Source: Puniceibacterium sediminis (lineage in GTDB: Bacteria > Pseudomonadota > Alphaproteobacteria > Rhodobacterales > Rhodobacteraceae). From it: 64,000 nt of DNA. Made by a program: the position numbers and the translations under genes. Location of the stretch: contig NZ_FZNN01000002.1 in assembly GCF_900188035.1 (NCBI RefSeq), forward strand, positions 248,001 through 312,000, in the 5' to 3' direction. Below, one piece after another: positions 1 through 8,199 of this stretch. Every line of letters begins with the position of its first letter. Within the stretch, counting starts at the first letter, position 1. The notes beneath the pieces are model-generated. The model had not been told where the DNA came from. It did no database searches and saw only the letters and a list, made by a program, of their open reading frames with translations.

Positions 1-693
1 GTCGGACCCCGAGGGCAGCAGCGGCACGATGGCGGCGTAATCGCCCCAGTGTCCGTCGGCGCCCATGATCGCGTCGCGCTGAACCTCGGCCACGACTTCG
101 TTCTTGGGCACACCGGGTTCGACCCGTTCGATCAGGCCATCGACGATCTTTTCCGAGATCTTGGCGGCGCGGCGCATGAACACCAGCTCTTCTTCGGATT
201 TGACGCCGCGCTGCCAGTTCACCAGGGCGGTGGCGTCGATCAGTTTGGCGTTGGGCAGTTCGGCGGCCAGGGTCATGTAGGCCTTGGCCGAGAAGTAGTA
301 GTTGTCGAGTTCGACGCCGATGCGCAGTTTATCAAGGCCCATGCCGATCAGGCGCTGGGCAAGGTCCTGCATGGGGTGGCGTTCGGTGGACTGGACGTAG
401 TTGTCGGCGTAGCCGATGCAACGGTCATCGCCCATCCAGACGGTGCGGATCGCGCCGTTGCTGTCCTGATTGCGGCCCCACCAGACCGGATCGGCGTCGG
501 GCAGAACCAGCACGCCCTGATGCACATAGAAGGACCAGCCGTCATAGCCGGTGAGCCAGGCCATGTTCGACGGATCGGTGACCCAGAGAATATCGACACC
601 GGCGCGTTCCATCGCGGCGCGGGTCTTGGCCAGGCGGCGTTTGTATTCGCCTTCGGTAAAGGGGAGGTCCTTGGCAAAGCGGTGGTTGAGCAT
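1..693 (-). CDS. M24 family metallopeptidase, ectoine hydrolase (DoeA/EutD)-like, partial
   Basis: The N-terminal 231 residues of a creatinase/prolidase-fold (M24) hydrolase; the C-terminal catalytic half lies beyond the left edge of the window. The visible part has the creatinase N-domain with TDPSNMAWLTGYDGWSFY near residues 40-57, then NYVQSTERHPMQDLA and ALVNWQRGVKSEEE, which I recognise from ectoine hydrolases of the DoeA/EutD group. These open the ectoine ring, but paralogues act on other N-acyl or cyclic amidines, and no ectoine genes are seen here. The ATG at 693 is in frame with the conserved start. It is transcribed away from a polyamine-type ABC operon across a 453-nt gap, so it may process the transported substrate. 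Assignment to the M24 family is firm; the substrate is inference. Confidence 0.85.
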   Translation of the reverse strand, partial: MLNHRFAKDLPFTEGEYKRRLAKTRAAMERAGVDILWVTDPSNMAWLTGYDGWSFYVHQGVLVLPDADPVWWGRNQDSNGAIRTVWMGDDRCIGYADNYVQSTERHPMQDLAQRLIGMGLDKLRIGVELDNYYFSAKAYMTLAAELPNAKLIDATALVNWQRGVKSEEELVFMRRAAKISEKIVDGLIERVEPGVPKNEVVAEVQRDAIMGADGHWGDYAAIVPLLPSGSD

Positions 694-1146
694 TGAGCAT
701 CCTCGTGGGGATTGTGACGCGAGTACGACAATGCTGCATGAAGGTGCACAACCTGACCCAACGAAAAGCGACACGGTGCTGACGCTTGTGAACTAACAGC
801 CTGTTTTCTTGGCGGGGAATCCCGTTTCAAAGGGCGAGCCTATTGTCAGTTGTGCACAACTGGGGGGATTTCAGGGTGGGTTGTCGCGGGTGATTCTATG
901 TTGTCGAAACAGTGGGCTGGCTGTCGCTGCCCCGGCCTGAACCTGTGCGGGGATGGCCGGAACGGGCAGGAAACCCAATTGATCCGGTGGTTTTGACTGC
1001 AAAGTGCGAAAAATGTGATCAAATGACCTGATGTGCCCGCAAATCAGCCAGAAATCTACGTAGGCAGTTGCAAGAAGGTCGGTCAGGGGGTTTAGTCATG
1101 GTTATGACAGCGGAACCAATCCGCGGAACAAACAGGGGGCCAGTCT
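694..1146. promoter_or_regulatory. Divergent intergenic region with a 16-nt perfect palindrome
   Basis: No gene is supported in this gap between the M24 peptidase (leftward) and the ABC operon (rightward). It holds a perfect 16-nt palindrome, CAGTTGTGCACAACTG, at 847-862 and a related imperfect copy, AGGTGCACAACCT, at 742-754. Both share the core GTGCACAAC. The position suits an operator for a shared regulator (GntR- or LacI-type sites look like this), but no regulator gene is adjacent. Confidence 0.45.
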
Positions 1147-2247
1147 TTGACAGATATGGCAAATCAAGATGCGTTCGTAGCTTTCGAACGCGTGCAAAAG
1201 AGCTATGACGGTGAGACTCTGGTCGTCAAGGACCTGAACCTCAGCATGCCCAAGGGCGAGTTCCTGACCATGCTTGGACCGTCCGGGTCGGGCAAGACCA
1301 CTTGCCTGATGATGCTGGCGGGTTTCGAGACAGCCACCCACGGCGAGATCAAGCTGGACGGTGTGTCGATCAACGACATTTCACCCCACAAGCGCGGCAT
1401 CGGCATGGTGTTCCAGAACTACGCGCTGTTTCCGCATATGACCGTGGCCGAGAACCTGTCCTTCCCGCTGGAAGTGCGCAAGATGGGCAAGTCCGACCGC
1501 GAGGCCAAGATCAAGCGCGCGCTGGACATGGTGCAGATGGGCGCCTTTGCCGGGCGTCGTCCGACGCAGTTGTCCGGTGGTCAGCAGCAGCGGATCGCAC
1601 TGGCGCGCGCGCTGGTGTTTGAACCCGAACTGGTGCTGATGGACGAACCGCTGGGCGCGCTGGACAAGCAGCTGCGCGAGACATTGCAATTCGAGATCAC
1701 CAATCTGGCGCATGAGCTGGGCATCACAGTGGTTTACGTCACCCACGACCAGACCGAGGCGCTGACCATGTCGGACCGCGTTGCGGTGTTCGACGATGGC
1801 CGGATTCAGCAGCTGGCACCGCCGGATGAGCTGTATGAAAAGCCGCAGAACAGTTTTGTGGCCCAGTTCATCGGCGAGAATAACGCGCTGGACGGCACCA
1901 TTCAGGAAATCCGTGGCGATCGTTGCACCGTGCGGCTGGAAAGCGGCGATGTGATCGACGCGGTGCCGGTCAACGTGTCCAAGGTTGGGGAAAAGACCCG
2001 TGTGTCCATCCGGCCAGAGCGTGTCGAATTCAATCCAGAGCTAGGCCCTGATGCCCATACGCTACAGGCTGAAGTGCTGGAATTCGTTTACATGGGCGAT
2101 GTGTTCCGGACCCGTCTGCGGGTTGCGGGACGCGATGACTTTGTCGTCAAGACCCGGAACCGTGCCGATCAGATCCGTCTCAGCCCCGGCGAGAAGGTCA
2201 AGATCGGCTGGCTGCCCGAGGATTGCCGCGCACTGGATGCGCCATAG
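1147..2247 (+). CDS. ABC transporter ATP-binding protein, spermidine/putrescine (PotA) type
   Basis: ATPase of a polyamine-type importer; 366 residues, usual for PotA. Walker A GPSGSGKTT at residues 44-52, Q-loop around 90, signature LSGGQQQ at 142-148, Walker B LVLMDEP at 162-168, switch His200, and a C-terminal TOBE domain from about 280. I chose the TTG at 1147 because AGGGGG at 1134-1139 is 7 nt upstream; the ATG at 1156 would leave 16 nt. It is the first gene of an operon with a periplasmic binding protein, a DUF1330 protein and two permeases. The substrate could be putrescine, spermidine or another cation; sequence alone does not decide. Confidence 0.93.
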   Translation: MTDMANQDAFVAFERVQKSYDGETLVVKDLNLSMPKGEFLTMLGPSGSGKTTCLMMLAGFETATHGEIKLDGVSINDISPHKRGIGMVFQNYALFPHMTVAENLSFPLEVRKMGKSDREAKIKRALDMVQMGAFAGRRPTQLSGGQQQRIALARALVFEPELVLMDEPLGALDKQLRETLQFEITNLAHELGITVVYVTHDQTEALTMSDRVAVFDDGRIQQLAPPDELYEKPQNSFVAQFIGENNALDGTIQEIRGDRCTVRLESGDVIDAVPVNVSKVGEKTRVSIRPERVEFNPELGPDAHTLQAEVLEFVYMGDVFRTRLRVAGRDDFVVKTRNRADQIRLSPGEKVKIGWLPEDCRALDAP

Positions 2248-2266
2248 ACTTCACCGAATATCGCGC

Positions 2267-2338
2267 TGCTGTGCCCTGCCGGGCATGACAGCACGGTGAA
2301 CAAGAGGGTCCGGCTCTGTGTGCCCGTCACCCGGACCC
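2267..2338 (+). other. Two intercistronic hairpins before the binding-protein gene
   Basis: The gap between the ATPase and binding-protein genes can form a hairpin at 2267-2293 (TGCTGT with ACAGCA, inner GCCC with GGGC) and a second at 2306-2338 (GGGTCCGG with CCGGACCC, 17-nt loop). Such structures often protect or separate the highly expressed binding-protein message. Seen by eye; no folding was run. Confidence 0.4.
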
Positions 2339-2371
2339 CTTACTGCAGACGGGCAGTGTAGGGAGACTGCA

Positions 2372-3466
2372 ATGATATTCAAAAAGACTCTTATGGCGAC
2401 AACGGCGCTGACCGTTGCTGCCAGCGGCGCATTCGCGCAGGATATGGCCGACAGCATGACAATCGTCAGCTGGGGCGGGGCGTACCAGTCCAGCCAGCAG
2501 AAGGCATATTCCGAGCCTTACGTCGCAATGCACCCTGATGTGTCGGTGACATGGGACGAAAGCAGCAACGAGGCCGTGGCCAAGCTGCGCGCGATGAACG
2601 AAGCCGGGAACATCACCTGGGATCTGGTCGACGTCGTTGCGGCGGATGCGATCCGTCTGTGTGACGAAGGTCTGGCCATGGAATACGATCCCGAAGAGCT
2701 GCTCGCCCCCGGCGATGACGGTTCGTCGGCCGAAGATGACTTTGGCGATCTGATCGTTTCCGACTGCTACATCCCGCAGATCGTGTATTCGACCACATTC
2801 GGCTATCGCACCGACATGGTTCCCGAAGGTGTCGAGCCTCCGAGCCAGATCTGTGACGTGTTCGACGTGGAAAAGTATCCCGGCAAGCGCGCGCTGGAAA
2901 AGCGTCCGATCAACAACATGGAATGGGCGCTGCTGTGTGACGGCGTGGCCAAGGATGACGTCTATGACGTTCTGGAAACGGCCGAAGGTCAGGACCAGGC
3001 TCTGGCCAAGCTCGACACGATCAAGGACGACGTGATCTGGTGGTCGGCCGGTGCGGATACGCCCCAGCTGCTGGCGGATGGCGAAGTGTTCATGGGCTCG
3101 ACCTACAACGGTCGTCTGTATTCGGTCATCGTCGAGCAGGAACAGCCCGTTGCGATGATGTGGGACGCTCAGGTGTTCGACCTTGACGGTTGGATCATCC
3201 CGACCGGTCTGCCCGAGGATCGTCTGGCGCGCGTGAAGGACTTTGTGAAGTTCGCCACCGACACCACGCGTCTTGCCGATCAGGCCAAGTACATCTCGTA
3301 CGGTCCGGCACGTGCATCGTCCGCTCCGCTGGTCCCCGAGGACATGAAGCAGCACATGCCGACCGATCCGGCGAACGCTGGCAACACGTTCCTTTATAAC
3401 TACAGCTTCTGGGCCGACTACCGCGACGACATCGACGCGAAGTTCCAGTCCTGGCTGGCAAAGTAA
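2372..3466 (+). CDS. Extracellular solute-binding protein, PotD type
   Basis: Periplasmic binding protein of the polyamine-type transporter, 364 residues. A Sec signal peptide (residues 1-22, ending ASGAFA) is followed by DSMTIVSWGGAYQSSQQKAY, typical of the PotD/PotF family, and the motif GSTYNGRLYS occurs in the second lobe. An earlier in-frame start exists, but the ATG at 2372 has GGGAG at 2361-2365 and directly begins the signal peptide. It delivers substrate to the two permeases encoded downstream. It is flanked on both sides by hairpins, as is common where the binding protein is made in excess. Family certain; ligand unknown. Confidence 0.93.
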   Translation: MIFKKTLMATTALTVAASGAFAQDMADSMTIVSWGGAYQSSQQKAYSEPYVAMHPDVSVTWDESSNEAVAKLRAMNEAGNITWDLVDVVAADAIRLCDEGLAMEYDPEELLAPGDDGSSAEDDFGDLIVSDCYIPQIVYSTTFGYRTDMVPEGVEPPSQICDVFDVEKYPGKRALEKRPINNMEWALLCDGVAKDDVYDVLETAEGQDQALAKLDTIKDDVIWWSAGADTPQLLADGEVFMGSTYNGRLYSVIVEQEQPVAMMWDAQVFDLDGWIIPTGLPEDRLARVKDFVKFATDTTRLADQAKYISYGPARASSAPLVPEDMKQHMPTDPANAGNTFLYNYSFWADYRDDIDAKFQSWLAK

Positions 3467-3476
3467 GCCACGCGGC

Positions 3477-3536
3477 GGCGGGGTGAACCCCGCCCTGCGG
3501 ATAATATTTCCGGCGGCCCTGACATGGGGCCGTCGG
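3477..3536 (+). repeat. Palindromic repeat and hairpin after the binding-protein gene
   Basis: GGCGGGGT/ACCCCGCC pairs at 3477-3494 and a second stem lies at 3510-3536 (one G-U pair). The 19-nt string at 3482-3500, GGTGAACCCCGCCCTGCGG, recurs exactly at 20160-20178, and a looser relative lies at 58043-58060. It looks like a small dispersed palindrome family of Rhodobacteraceae intergenic DNA. Confidence 0.5.
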
Positions 3537-3564
3537 ACCATAAGAAAATGACGGGGGACGGGCT

Positions 3565-3852
3565 ATGCCCAAAGGCTATATCATTGGCCATGTCACGGTA
3601 CACGATCCCGAGGCTTACAAGGAATATGTGCGGCTGGACACGCCGCTGTTCGAAAGCTTTGGTGGACGGTTTCTGGTGCGTGGCGGTGACTCCGAGACCC
3701 CCGAAGGCGCGACGCAAGAGCGTCATGTCGTTATAGAATTCCCGGATTTCGAGGCCGCGAAACGCGCCTACAACGACCCTGCCTATCAGATCGTTGCCGA
3801 AATCCGCCGCAAGACAGCCGACAGCACAATCATTCTGGTCGAGGGGGTATAA
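3565..3852 (+). CDS. DUF1330 domain-containing protein
   Basis: A 95-residue protein covering one complete DUF1330 domain, a ferredoxin-like dimeric alpha/beta-barrel fold. It begins MPKGYIIGHVTVHDPEAYKEY and contains the typical HVVIEFPDFEAAKRAYND segment near residues 59-76. The biochemical role of the family is unknown; relatives include stress-response and small dimeric barrel enzymes. It sits inside the ABC transporter operon between the binding protein and the first permease, ending 1 nt before the permease ATG. It is thus co-transcribed and may act on the imported compound. No catalytic residue can be assigned. Confidence 0.85.
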   Translation: MPKGYIIGHVTVHDPEAYKEYVRLDTPLFESFGGRFLVRGGDSETPEGATQERHVVIEFPDFEAAKRAYNDPAYQIVAEIRRKTADSTIILVEGV

Positions 3853-3853
3853 C

Positions 3854-5509
3854 ATGACCGACGCAACAGCCGGAGCTGCCCCCGGGCAAAAGAAGCCGGG
3901 CAAGGTGCTTGCCGCCGATGGCCGCCCTCTCAAGGAAAGTCTGAACCGTGCGCTGCGGCTGCAGAAGATGCGCGCGCTGATGCTGATCGCGCCGCTGCTG
4001 CTGTTTGTGCTGCTGACCTTTATCGCGCCGATTGCCGACATGCTGTTCCGGTCGATCCAGAACGGGATCGTGTCTGAAACGCTGCCGCGCACCACCGAAC
4101 GGCTGGCCGACTGGGACGCCAAAACCGGCGAACTGCCGGATGAGGCTGTCTATGAGGGTCTGTATTACGATCTGTTCATCGCCGCCGAGCGCAAGCTGCA
4201 CACCCGGCTGGGATCGCGGCTGAACTATGAAATGACCGGCATGTCGTCGCTGTTCCGCCAGTCGGGCCGGGCGCTGGATGATATCGGTGATGTCTATTTT
4301 GACCAGTTCGACGATCTGGACAAGAATTGGGACGAGGCCGAGCCCTGGGCCGAGCTGATGGGCGACCCCGCGTGGCTGACCAAGATGCAGGCCTGGAAAA
4401 AGGCTGACGGCAAGAAAATGCCGAAATTCGTGTTGGCCGACGGCATGGATGAGCTGTTGCCGCGTACCGCCGAAACCTATGCGGCCTTTGCCGAGTACAC
4501 GCAGGTCGACGAAGGCAAGAGCCTTGTGAAGGAAGAACCCTGGGTGCTGGTGCACACTGCGCTGTATCAGGACCTGATGGAAAAGGATGTGACCGGTTAC
4601 ACGGGTCCGCAGGCCGAAATGCTGAAGGCCGCAGATGCGGCGGTGGGCGGGTTTGAGTCCATCACCTTCAAGGAGGGCATGCAGGAGGTCGACGAGGACT
4701 GGCTGGATCACGGGACCTGGCAGACGATCCAGATGTACAGCCCCGAGTTTACCAACGGCTATTTCCTGAATGCCGTGGACATGCAGAAAACGCCGGACGG
4801 GCCCGAGTTCCGCAATGAGAACCAGCAGATCTATGGCCTGCTGTTCAAGCGGACCATGTTCATGTCGCTGATGATCACCGGCAGCTGCATCCTGCTGGGC
4901 TATCCGGTGGCATGGCTGCTGGCGAACCTGCCGATGCGTCAGGCGAACCTTTTGATGATCCTTGTGCTGCTGCCATTCTGGACCTCGCTTCTGGTGCGGA
5001 CCTCTGCGTGGAAGGTCATGCTGCAACAGCAGGGGGTGATCAACGATGTGCTGGTCTGGCTCGGGCTGGTGAATGACGCCGACCGATTGGTGATGATCAA
5101 CAACCAGTTCGGCACGATCGTGGCGATGACGCATATCCTGCTGCCGTTCATGATCCTGCCGCTGTATTCGGTGATGCAGACGATCCCGCCAACCTATCTG
5201 CGCGCGGCGAAATCGCTGGGTGCGACCAACTGGACGGCCTTCTGGCGGGTGTATTTCCCGCAGTCGGTGCCGGGCATCGGGGCGGGCAGTATCCTCGTCT
5301 TTATCCTGTCGATCGGGTATTACATCACGCCCGAGATCGTCGGCGGCACCACCGGTACCTTCATCTCGAACCGGATCGCCTACCACATTTCGTCTTCGCT
5401 GAACTGGGGCCTTGCTGCCGCACTTGGGACGATCCTTCTGGCCGTGGTTTTGGGGCTCTACTACGCCTATGACAAGATCGTCGGCATCGACAACGTGAAG
5501 CTGGGGTAA
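3854..5509 (+). CDS. ABC transporter permease, PotB type, with large periplasmic insertion
   Basis: Inner-membrane permease of the polyamine-type importer. It is 551 residues against about 280-300 for ordinary PotB. TM1 spans about residues 41-62. A hydrophilic stretch of about 265 residues follows before the next membrane span at about 334, after which the usual permease core runs to the end, with the EAA-loop region around LRAAKSLGATNWTAFWRVYF. The ATG at 3854 follows GAGGGGG at 3841-3847. The insertion lies where TM1 leads into the periplasm and matches no domain I recognise. The next permease begins 4 nt downstream. Confidence 0.9.
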   Translation: MTDATAGAAPGQKKPGKVLAADGRPLKESLNRALRLQKMRALMLIAPLLLFVLLTFIAPIADMLFRSIQNGIVSETLPRTTERLADWDAKTGELPDEAVYEGLYYDLFIAAERKLHTRLGSRLNYEMTGMSSLFRQSGRALDDIGDVYFDQFDDLDKNWDEAEPWAELMGDPAWLTKMQAWKKADGKKMPKFVLADGMDELLPRTAETYAAFAEYTQVDEGKSLVKEEPWVLVHTALYQDLMEKDVTGYTGPQAEMLKAADAAVGGFESITFKEGMQEVDEDWLDHGTWQTIQMYSPEFTNGYFLNAVDMQKTPDGPEFRNENQQIYGLLFKRTMFMSLMITGSCILLGYPVAWLLANLPMRQANLLMILVLLPFWTSLLVRTSAWKVMLQQQGVINDVLVWLGLVNDADRLVMINNQFGTIVAMTHILLPFMILPLYSVMQTIPPTYLRAAKSLGATNWTAFWRVYFPQSVPGIGAGSILVFILSIGYYITPEIVGGTTGTFISNRIAYHISSSLNWGLAAALGTILLAVVLGLYYAYDKIVGIDNVKLG

Positions 5510-5513
5510 AGAC

Positions 5514-6704
5514 ATGGCCAACGCTATTCTGACTGAAATCAAGAAACAGCCGCTGTCCTTCACCCTTCCGACGGTTGGCGCCGCCGGGGCCTTTGCCGGG
5601 CTGTTCATCGGCACGGCGCAGGGATCGGGTCTGCTGGGTATCGTGGTCGGTGCGCTATTGCTGGCGGGCCTTGCCTATGTCGCGATGGAGGTGCTGGGGC
5701 ACGAGAAGGAGCGGATGTTCAAATATGGCATCATCGCGCTGTTTCTGGTCGCGGGTTATCTGGCTGGCGGGGTGCCGGGTCTGGTGGTCGGCGGGCTGTT
5801 CGGCTGGTTCTTCAGCTTTTTCATCTACTGGATCGGCGAAGGACGGTACCGCGCGAAACTGGCGCCCTATCTGACCGCGGGGCAGGTGTTGTGGCACTAC
5901 AGCTTTCTGGTGATCGCCGGGTCGATCTTTGTGTTCCTGATCACGCCGATCCTTGTGGTGATGCCGCTCAGCTTCAACGCCGAGAACTTCTTTACCTTCA
6001 CGCCCGAGATGCTGCGTTTCGATCCGGAAGGTTACAGTCTGCGCCACTATCGCAACTTCTTTACCTCGAACGAATGGCAGTCGGCGCTGCGCAATTCGCT
6101 GATGATTGCACCGGCGGCAACGATCCTGTCGGTCAGTTTCGGTACCCTGGCTGCCATCGGCCTGAGCCAGCCGCATGTGCCGTTTCGCCGGGCGATCATG
6201 GCGATCCTGATCTCACCGATGATCGTGCCGCTCATCATTTCGGCTGCGGGGATGTATTTCTTCTATTCGCGTATCGGGTTGCAGGGCACCTATCTGGGCG
6301 TGGTTCTGGCGCATGCGGCACTGGGTATTCCCTTTGTCATCATCACTGTCACGGCAACGCTTGTCGGTTTTGACCGCTCGCTGACCCGCGCGGCGGCGAA
6401 CATGGGGGCGAACCCGGTCACGACGTTTTTCCGGGTGCAGATGCCGCTTATCCTGCCGGGGGTGATTTCGGGCGGTCTGTTCGCCTTTATCACCTCTTTC
6501 GACGAAGTGGTCGTTGTGCTGTTCGTCGGATCGGCCAAACAGCAGACGCTGCCATGGCAGATGTTCATCGGATTGCGCGAACAGATCAGCCCGACGATCC
6601 TTGCCGTTGCGACGATTCTGGTCGGGGTATCGATCTGCCTGTTGACCGTGGTCGAACTGTTGCGGCGCCGTTCGGAACGGCTGCGCGGCATGAGCCCGGG
6701 CTGA
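5514..6704 (+). CDS. ABC transporter permease, PotC type, with N-terminal membrane extension
   Basis: Second permease of the importer, 396 residues, about 120 longer than typical PotC. The extra N-terminus carries several hydrophobic spans (for example around residues 20-60 and 68-110) before the conserved permease core. That core starts near residue 130 (FLVIAGSIFVFLITPILVV) and includes the EAA-type segment RAAANMGANPVTTFFRV. It pairs with the preceding permease and the ATPase encoded at the start of the operon. It is the last gene of the operon and is followed by a terminator-like hairpin. Confidence 0.9.
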   Translation: MANAILTEIKKQPLSFTLPTVGAAGAFAGLFIGTAQGSGLLGIVVGALLLAGLAYVAMEVLGHEKERMFKYGIIALFLVAGYLAGGVPGLVVGGLFGWFFSFFIYWIGEGRYRAKLAPYLTAGQVLWHYSFLVIAGSIFVFLITPILVVMPLSFNAENFFTFTPEMLRFDPEGYSLRHYRNFFTSNEWQSALRNSLMIAPAATILSVSFGTLAAIGLSQPHVPFRRAIMAILISPMIVPLIISAAGMYFFYSRIGLQGTYLGVVLAHAALGIPFVIITVTATLVGFDRSLTRAAANMGANPVTTFFRVQMPLILPGVISGGLFAFITSFDEVVVVLFVGSAKQQTLPWQMFIGLREQISPTILAVATILVGVSICLLTVVELLRRRSERLRGMSPG

Positions 6705-6730
6705 AACAGGCCATCATTTGATGTAAAAGC

Positions 6731-6757
6731 GCGGCTCCGGGCAATCCCCGGGGCCGC
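6731..6757 (+). terminator. Terminator-like hairpin after the ABC operon
   Basis: GCGGCTCCGGG (6731-6741) pairs with CCCGGGGCCGC (6747-6757) around a CAATC loop, with one G-U pair. The following GTTCATTATTT is only moderately T-rich. Confidence 0.6.
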
Positions 6758-6830
6758 GTTCATTATTTGGCAAGGTGATTTGGCCAATGTGCCAGGGACG
6801 ACGTCCCCCAGCGCATGGAAAGCCGACCGT

Positions 6831-8075
6831 ATGACCCAGATGGATCCGACCCTTGTGACACAGGCCCGCACGATTTCGAGCGAGGTGCCGTTTGATGTCA
6901 AGGATATCTTCTTTTCACGGACCGACAAACAAGGGGTGATTCTGTCCGCGAACGGATTGCTCCAACGGATTTCCGGGTTTGAATGGTCCGAAGTGATCGG
7001 CGCGCCGCAAAAGATCCTGCGTCACCCGGACACGCCAAGGGCTGTCTTCCAGTTGATGTGGGACATGCTCAAGGAAGATAAACCTGCCGGGGCCTATGTC
7101 AAAAACAGGTCCAAGGACGGGCGGTACTACTGGGTCTATGTGATCGCCGCACCAACCAAAGACGGGTATTTGTCCGTACAGATCAAGCCGACCAGCAAGA
7201 TGCTGGAAAAGATCAAGACAATGTACCGCGAGCTTTGCGCTGCAGAAGCCGCCGGCATGAAGCCCGAAGCATCGGCGCAGGAAATGCTGGGGAAACTGAA
7301 GGCGCTTGGCTACGATTCCTATGAGGTGTTCCAAAGCTATTCGCTGGCGACAGAGGTCAACGAACGTTGCCGGAGGCTGGATCAGGTCCAGGATCAGGTT
7401 CCCAAGCGGTTCCAGATGATGAGCGAGGCGATCAACGGCGTACAGAGTGAAACCAATCTGATGACGGTTTCCTTTAACGCGATCCGTACCGTTCCGATGA
7501 ACATGCGTATCCTCGCATCACGGCTGGAAAATGCCGGCGGCCCGATTTCGGCAATTTCCGTCAACTACGGGTCCATGCTGGACGAGATGGCGACCTGGGT
7601 GCGGACCTTTGTGGAAGGCCCCGAAAGCACCTTTGCCCGTATCCGCGATGCGATCCTCTATGGTCAGTTTCTGGCCTACCTTTCCGAGCTACAGCGTGAA
7701 ACAATCCAGAAATTCGGCAAGCAATCCGACACGATCGCGGATCATGTGGATGTTCCGGCCGAGCATGCAATCCTGACGGAGGAGGCGGCCAGCTACAAAC
7801 GCGAAGCCGCTTCGGCGCTGCACATTGTCGAGGTCGAGGCGACACGCCTTGCCCGCAGCGTTCTGGACATGAAACGCTATGTGACGGGCCTCAGCTCGAC
7901 CCGGATGATGTGTAAGATCGAGAGCGCGGCGCTGTCCGAAACGGGCGATGCGCTGGGCGGCATTGTCGATCAGCTTGACGCCTGTCAGGACGAGATCGAG
8001 GCCCGCCTGACGAAGATCGTCGAGCTGAACACCGTGATCCAGAGCAATACCACGATGCTGCGCGCGCTGACCTGA
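6831..8075 (+). CDS. PAS domain protein, aerotaxis-receptor (Aer) type sensor module
   Basis: A 414-residue protein whose N-terminal 110 or so residues are an Aer-like PAS domain: FFSRTDKQGVILSANG, GAPQKILRHPDTPRAVF, NRSKDGRYYWVYV and GYLSVQIKPTS. In Aer this domain binds FAD and senses redox state. Here there is no HAMP, methyl-accepting, kinase or GGDEF domain. The remaining 300 residues are a predicted helical region with no membrane span. The ATG at 6831 (GGAA 10 nt upstream) starts just before the domain; a TTG at 6780 is an alternative. It is monocistronic between two terminators. It may be a soluble redox/energy sensor acting with chemoreceptors; its partner is unknown. Confidence 0.85.
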   Translation: MTQMDPTLVTQARTISSEVPFDVKDIFFSRTDKQGVILSANGLLQRISGFEWSEVIGAPQKILRHPDTPRAVFQLMWDMLKEDKPAGAYVKNRSKDGRYYWVYVIAAPTKDGYLSVQIKPTSKMLEKIKTMYRELCAAEAAGMKPEASAQEMLGKLKALGYDSYEVFQSYSLATEVNERCRRLDQVQDQVPKRFQMMSEAINGVQSETNLMTVSFNAIRTVPMNMRILASRLENAGGPISAISVNYGSMLDEMATWVRTFVEGPESTFARIRDAILYGQFLAYLSELQRETIQKFGKQSDTIADHVDVPAEHAILTEEAASYKREAASALHIVEVEATRLARSVLDMKRYVTGLSSTRMMCKIESAALSETGDALGGIVDQLDACQDEIEARLTKIVELNTVIQSNTTMLRALT

Positions 8076-8146
8076 GGGCAGCTTTGACAGGCGCTATGGG
8101 GCATGTGTTTGCCCCGGCGCCGAATTTGCATCGTGAAAATGTCAAA

Positions 8147-8176
8147 GGGCGGGCCAATGCGGCCCGCCCTTTTCTT
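8147..8176 (+). terminator. Rho-independent terminator
   Basis: Perfect 9-bp stem GGGCGGGCC/GGCCCGCCC (8147-8155 and 8161-8169), AATGC loop, then TTTTCTT. It lies between the convergent PAS gene and ilvE. Confidence 0.85.
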
Positions 8177-8199
8177 ATGGCACGCGAAGGTGCGACGGA

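Noticed and set aside
1-693. DMSP lyase DddP (also M24 fold)
   Set aside because: The N-terminal sequence follows the DoeA/EutD group, not the DddP pattern.
3830-5614. Long antisense open frame opposite the permease gene
   Set aside because: High GC at third positions keeps antisense frames open. The product is His/Gln/Arg-rich with no recognisable domain, and the plus strand encodes a clear permease.
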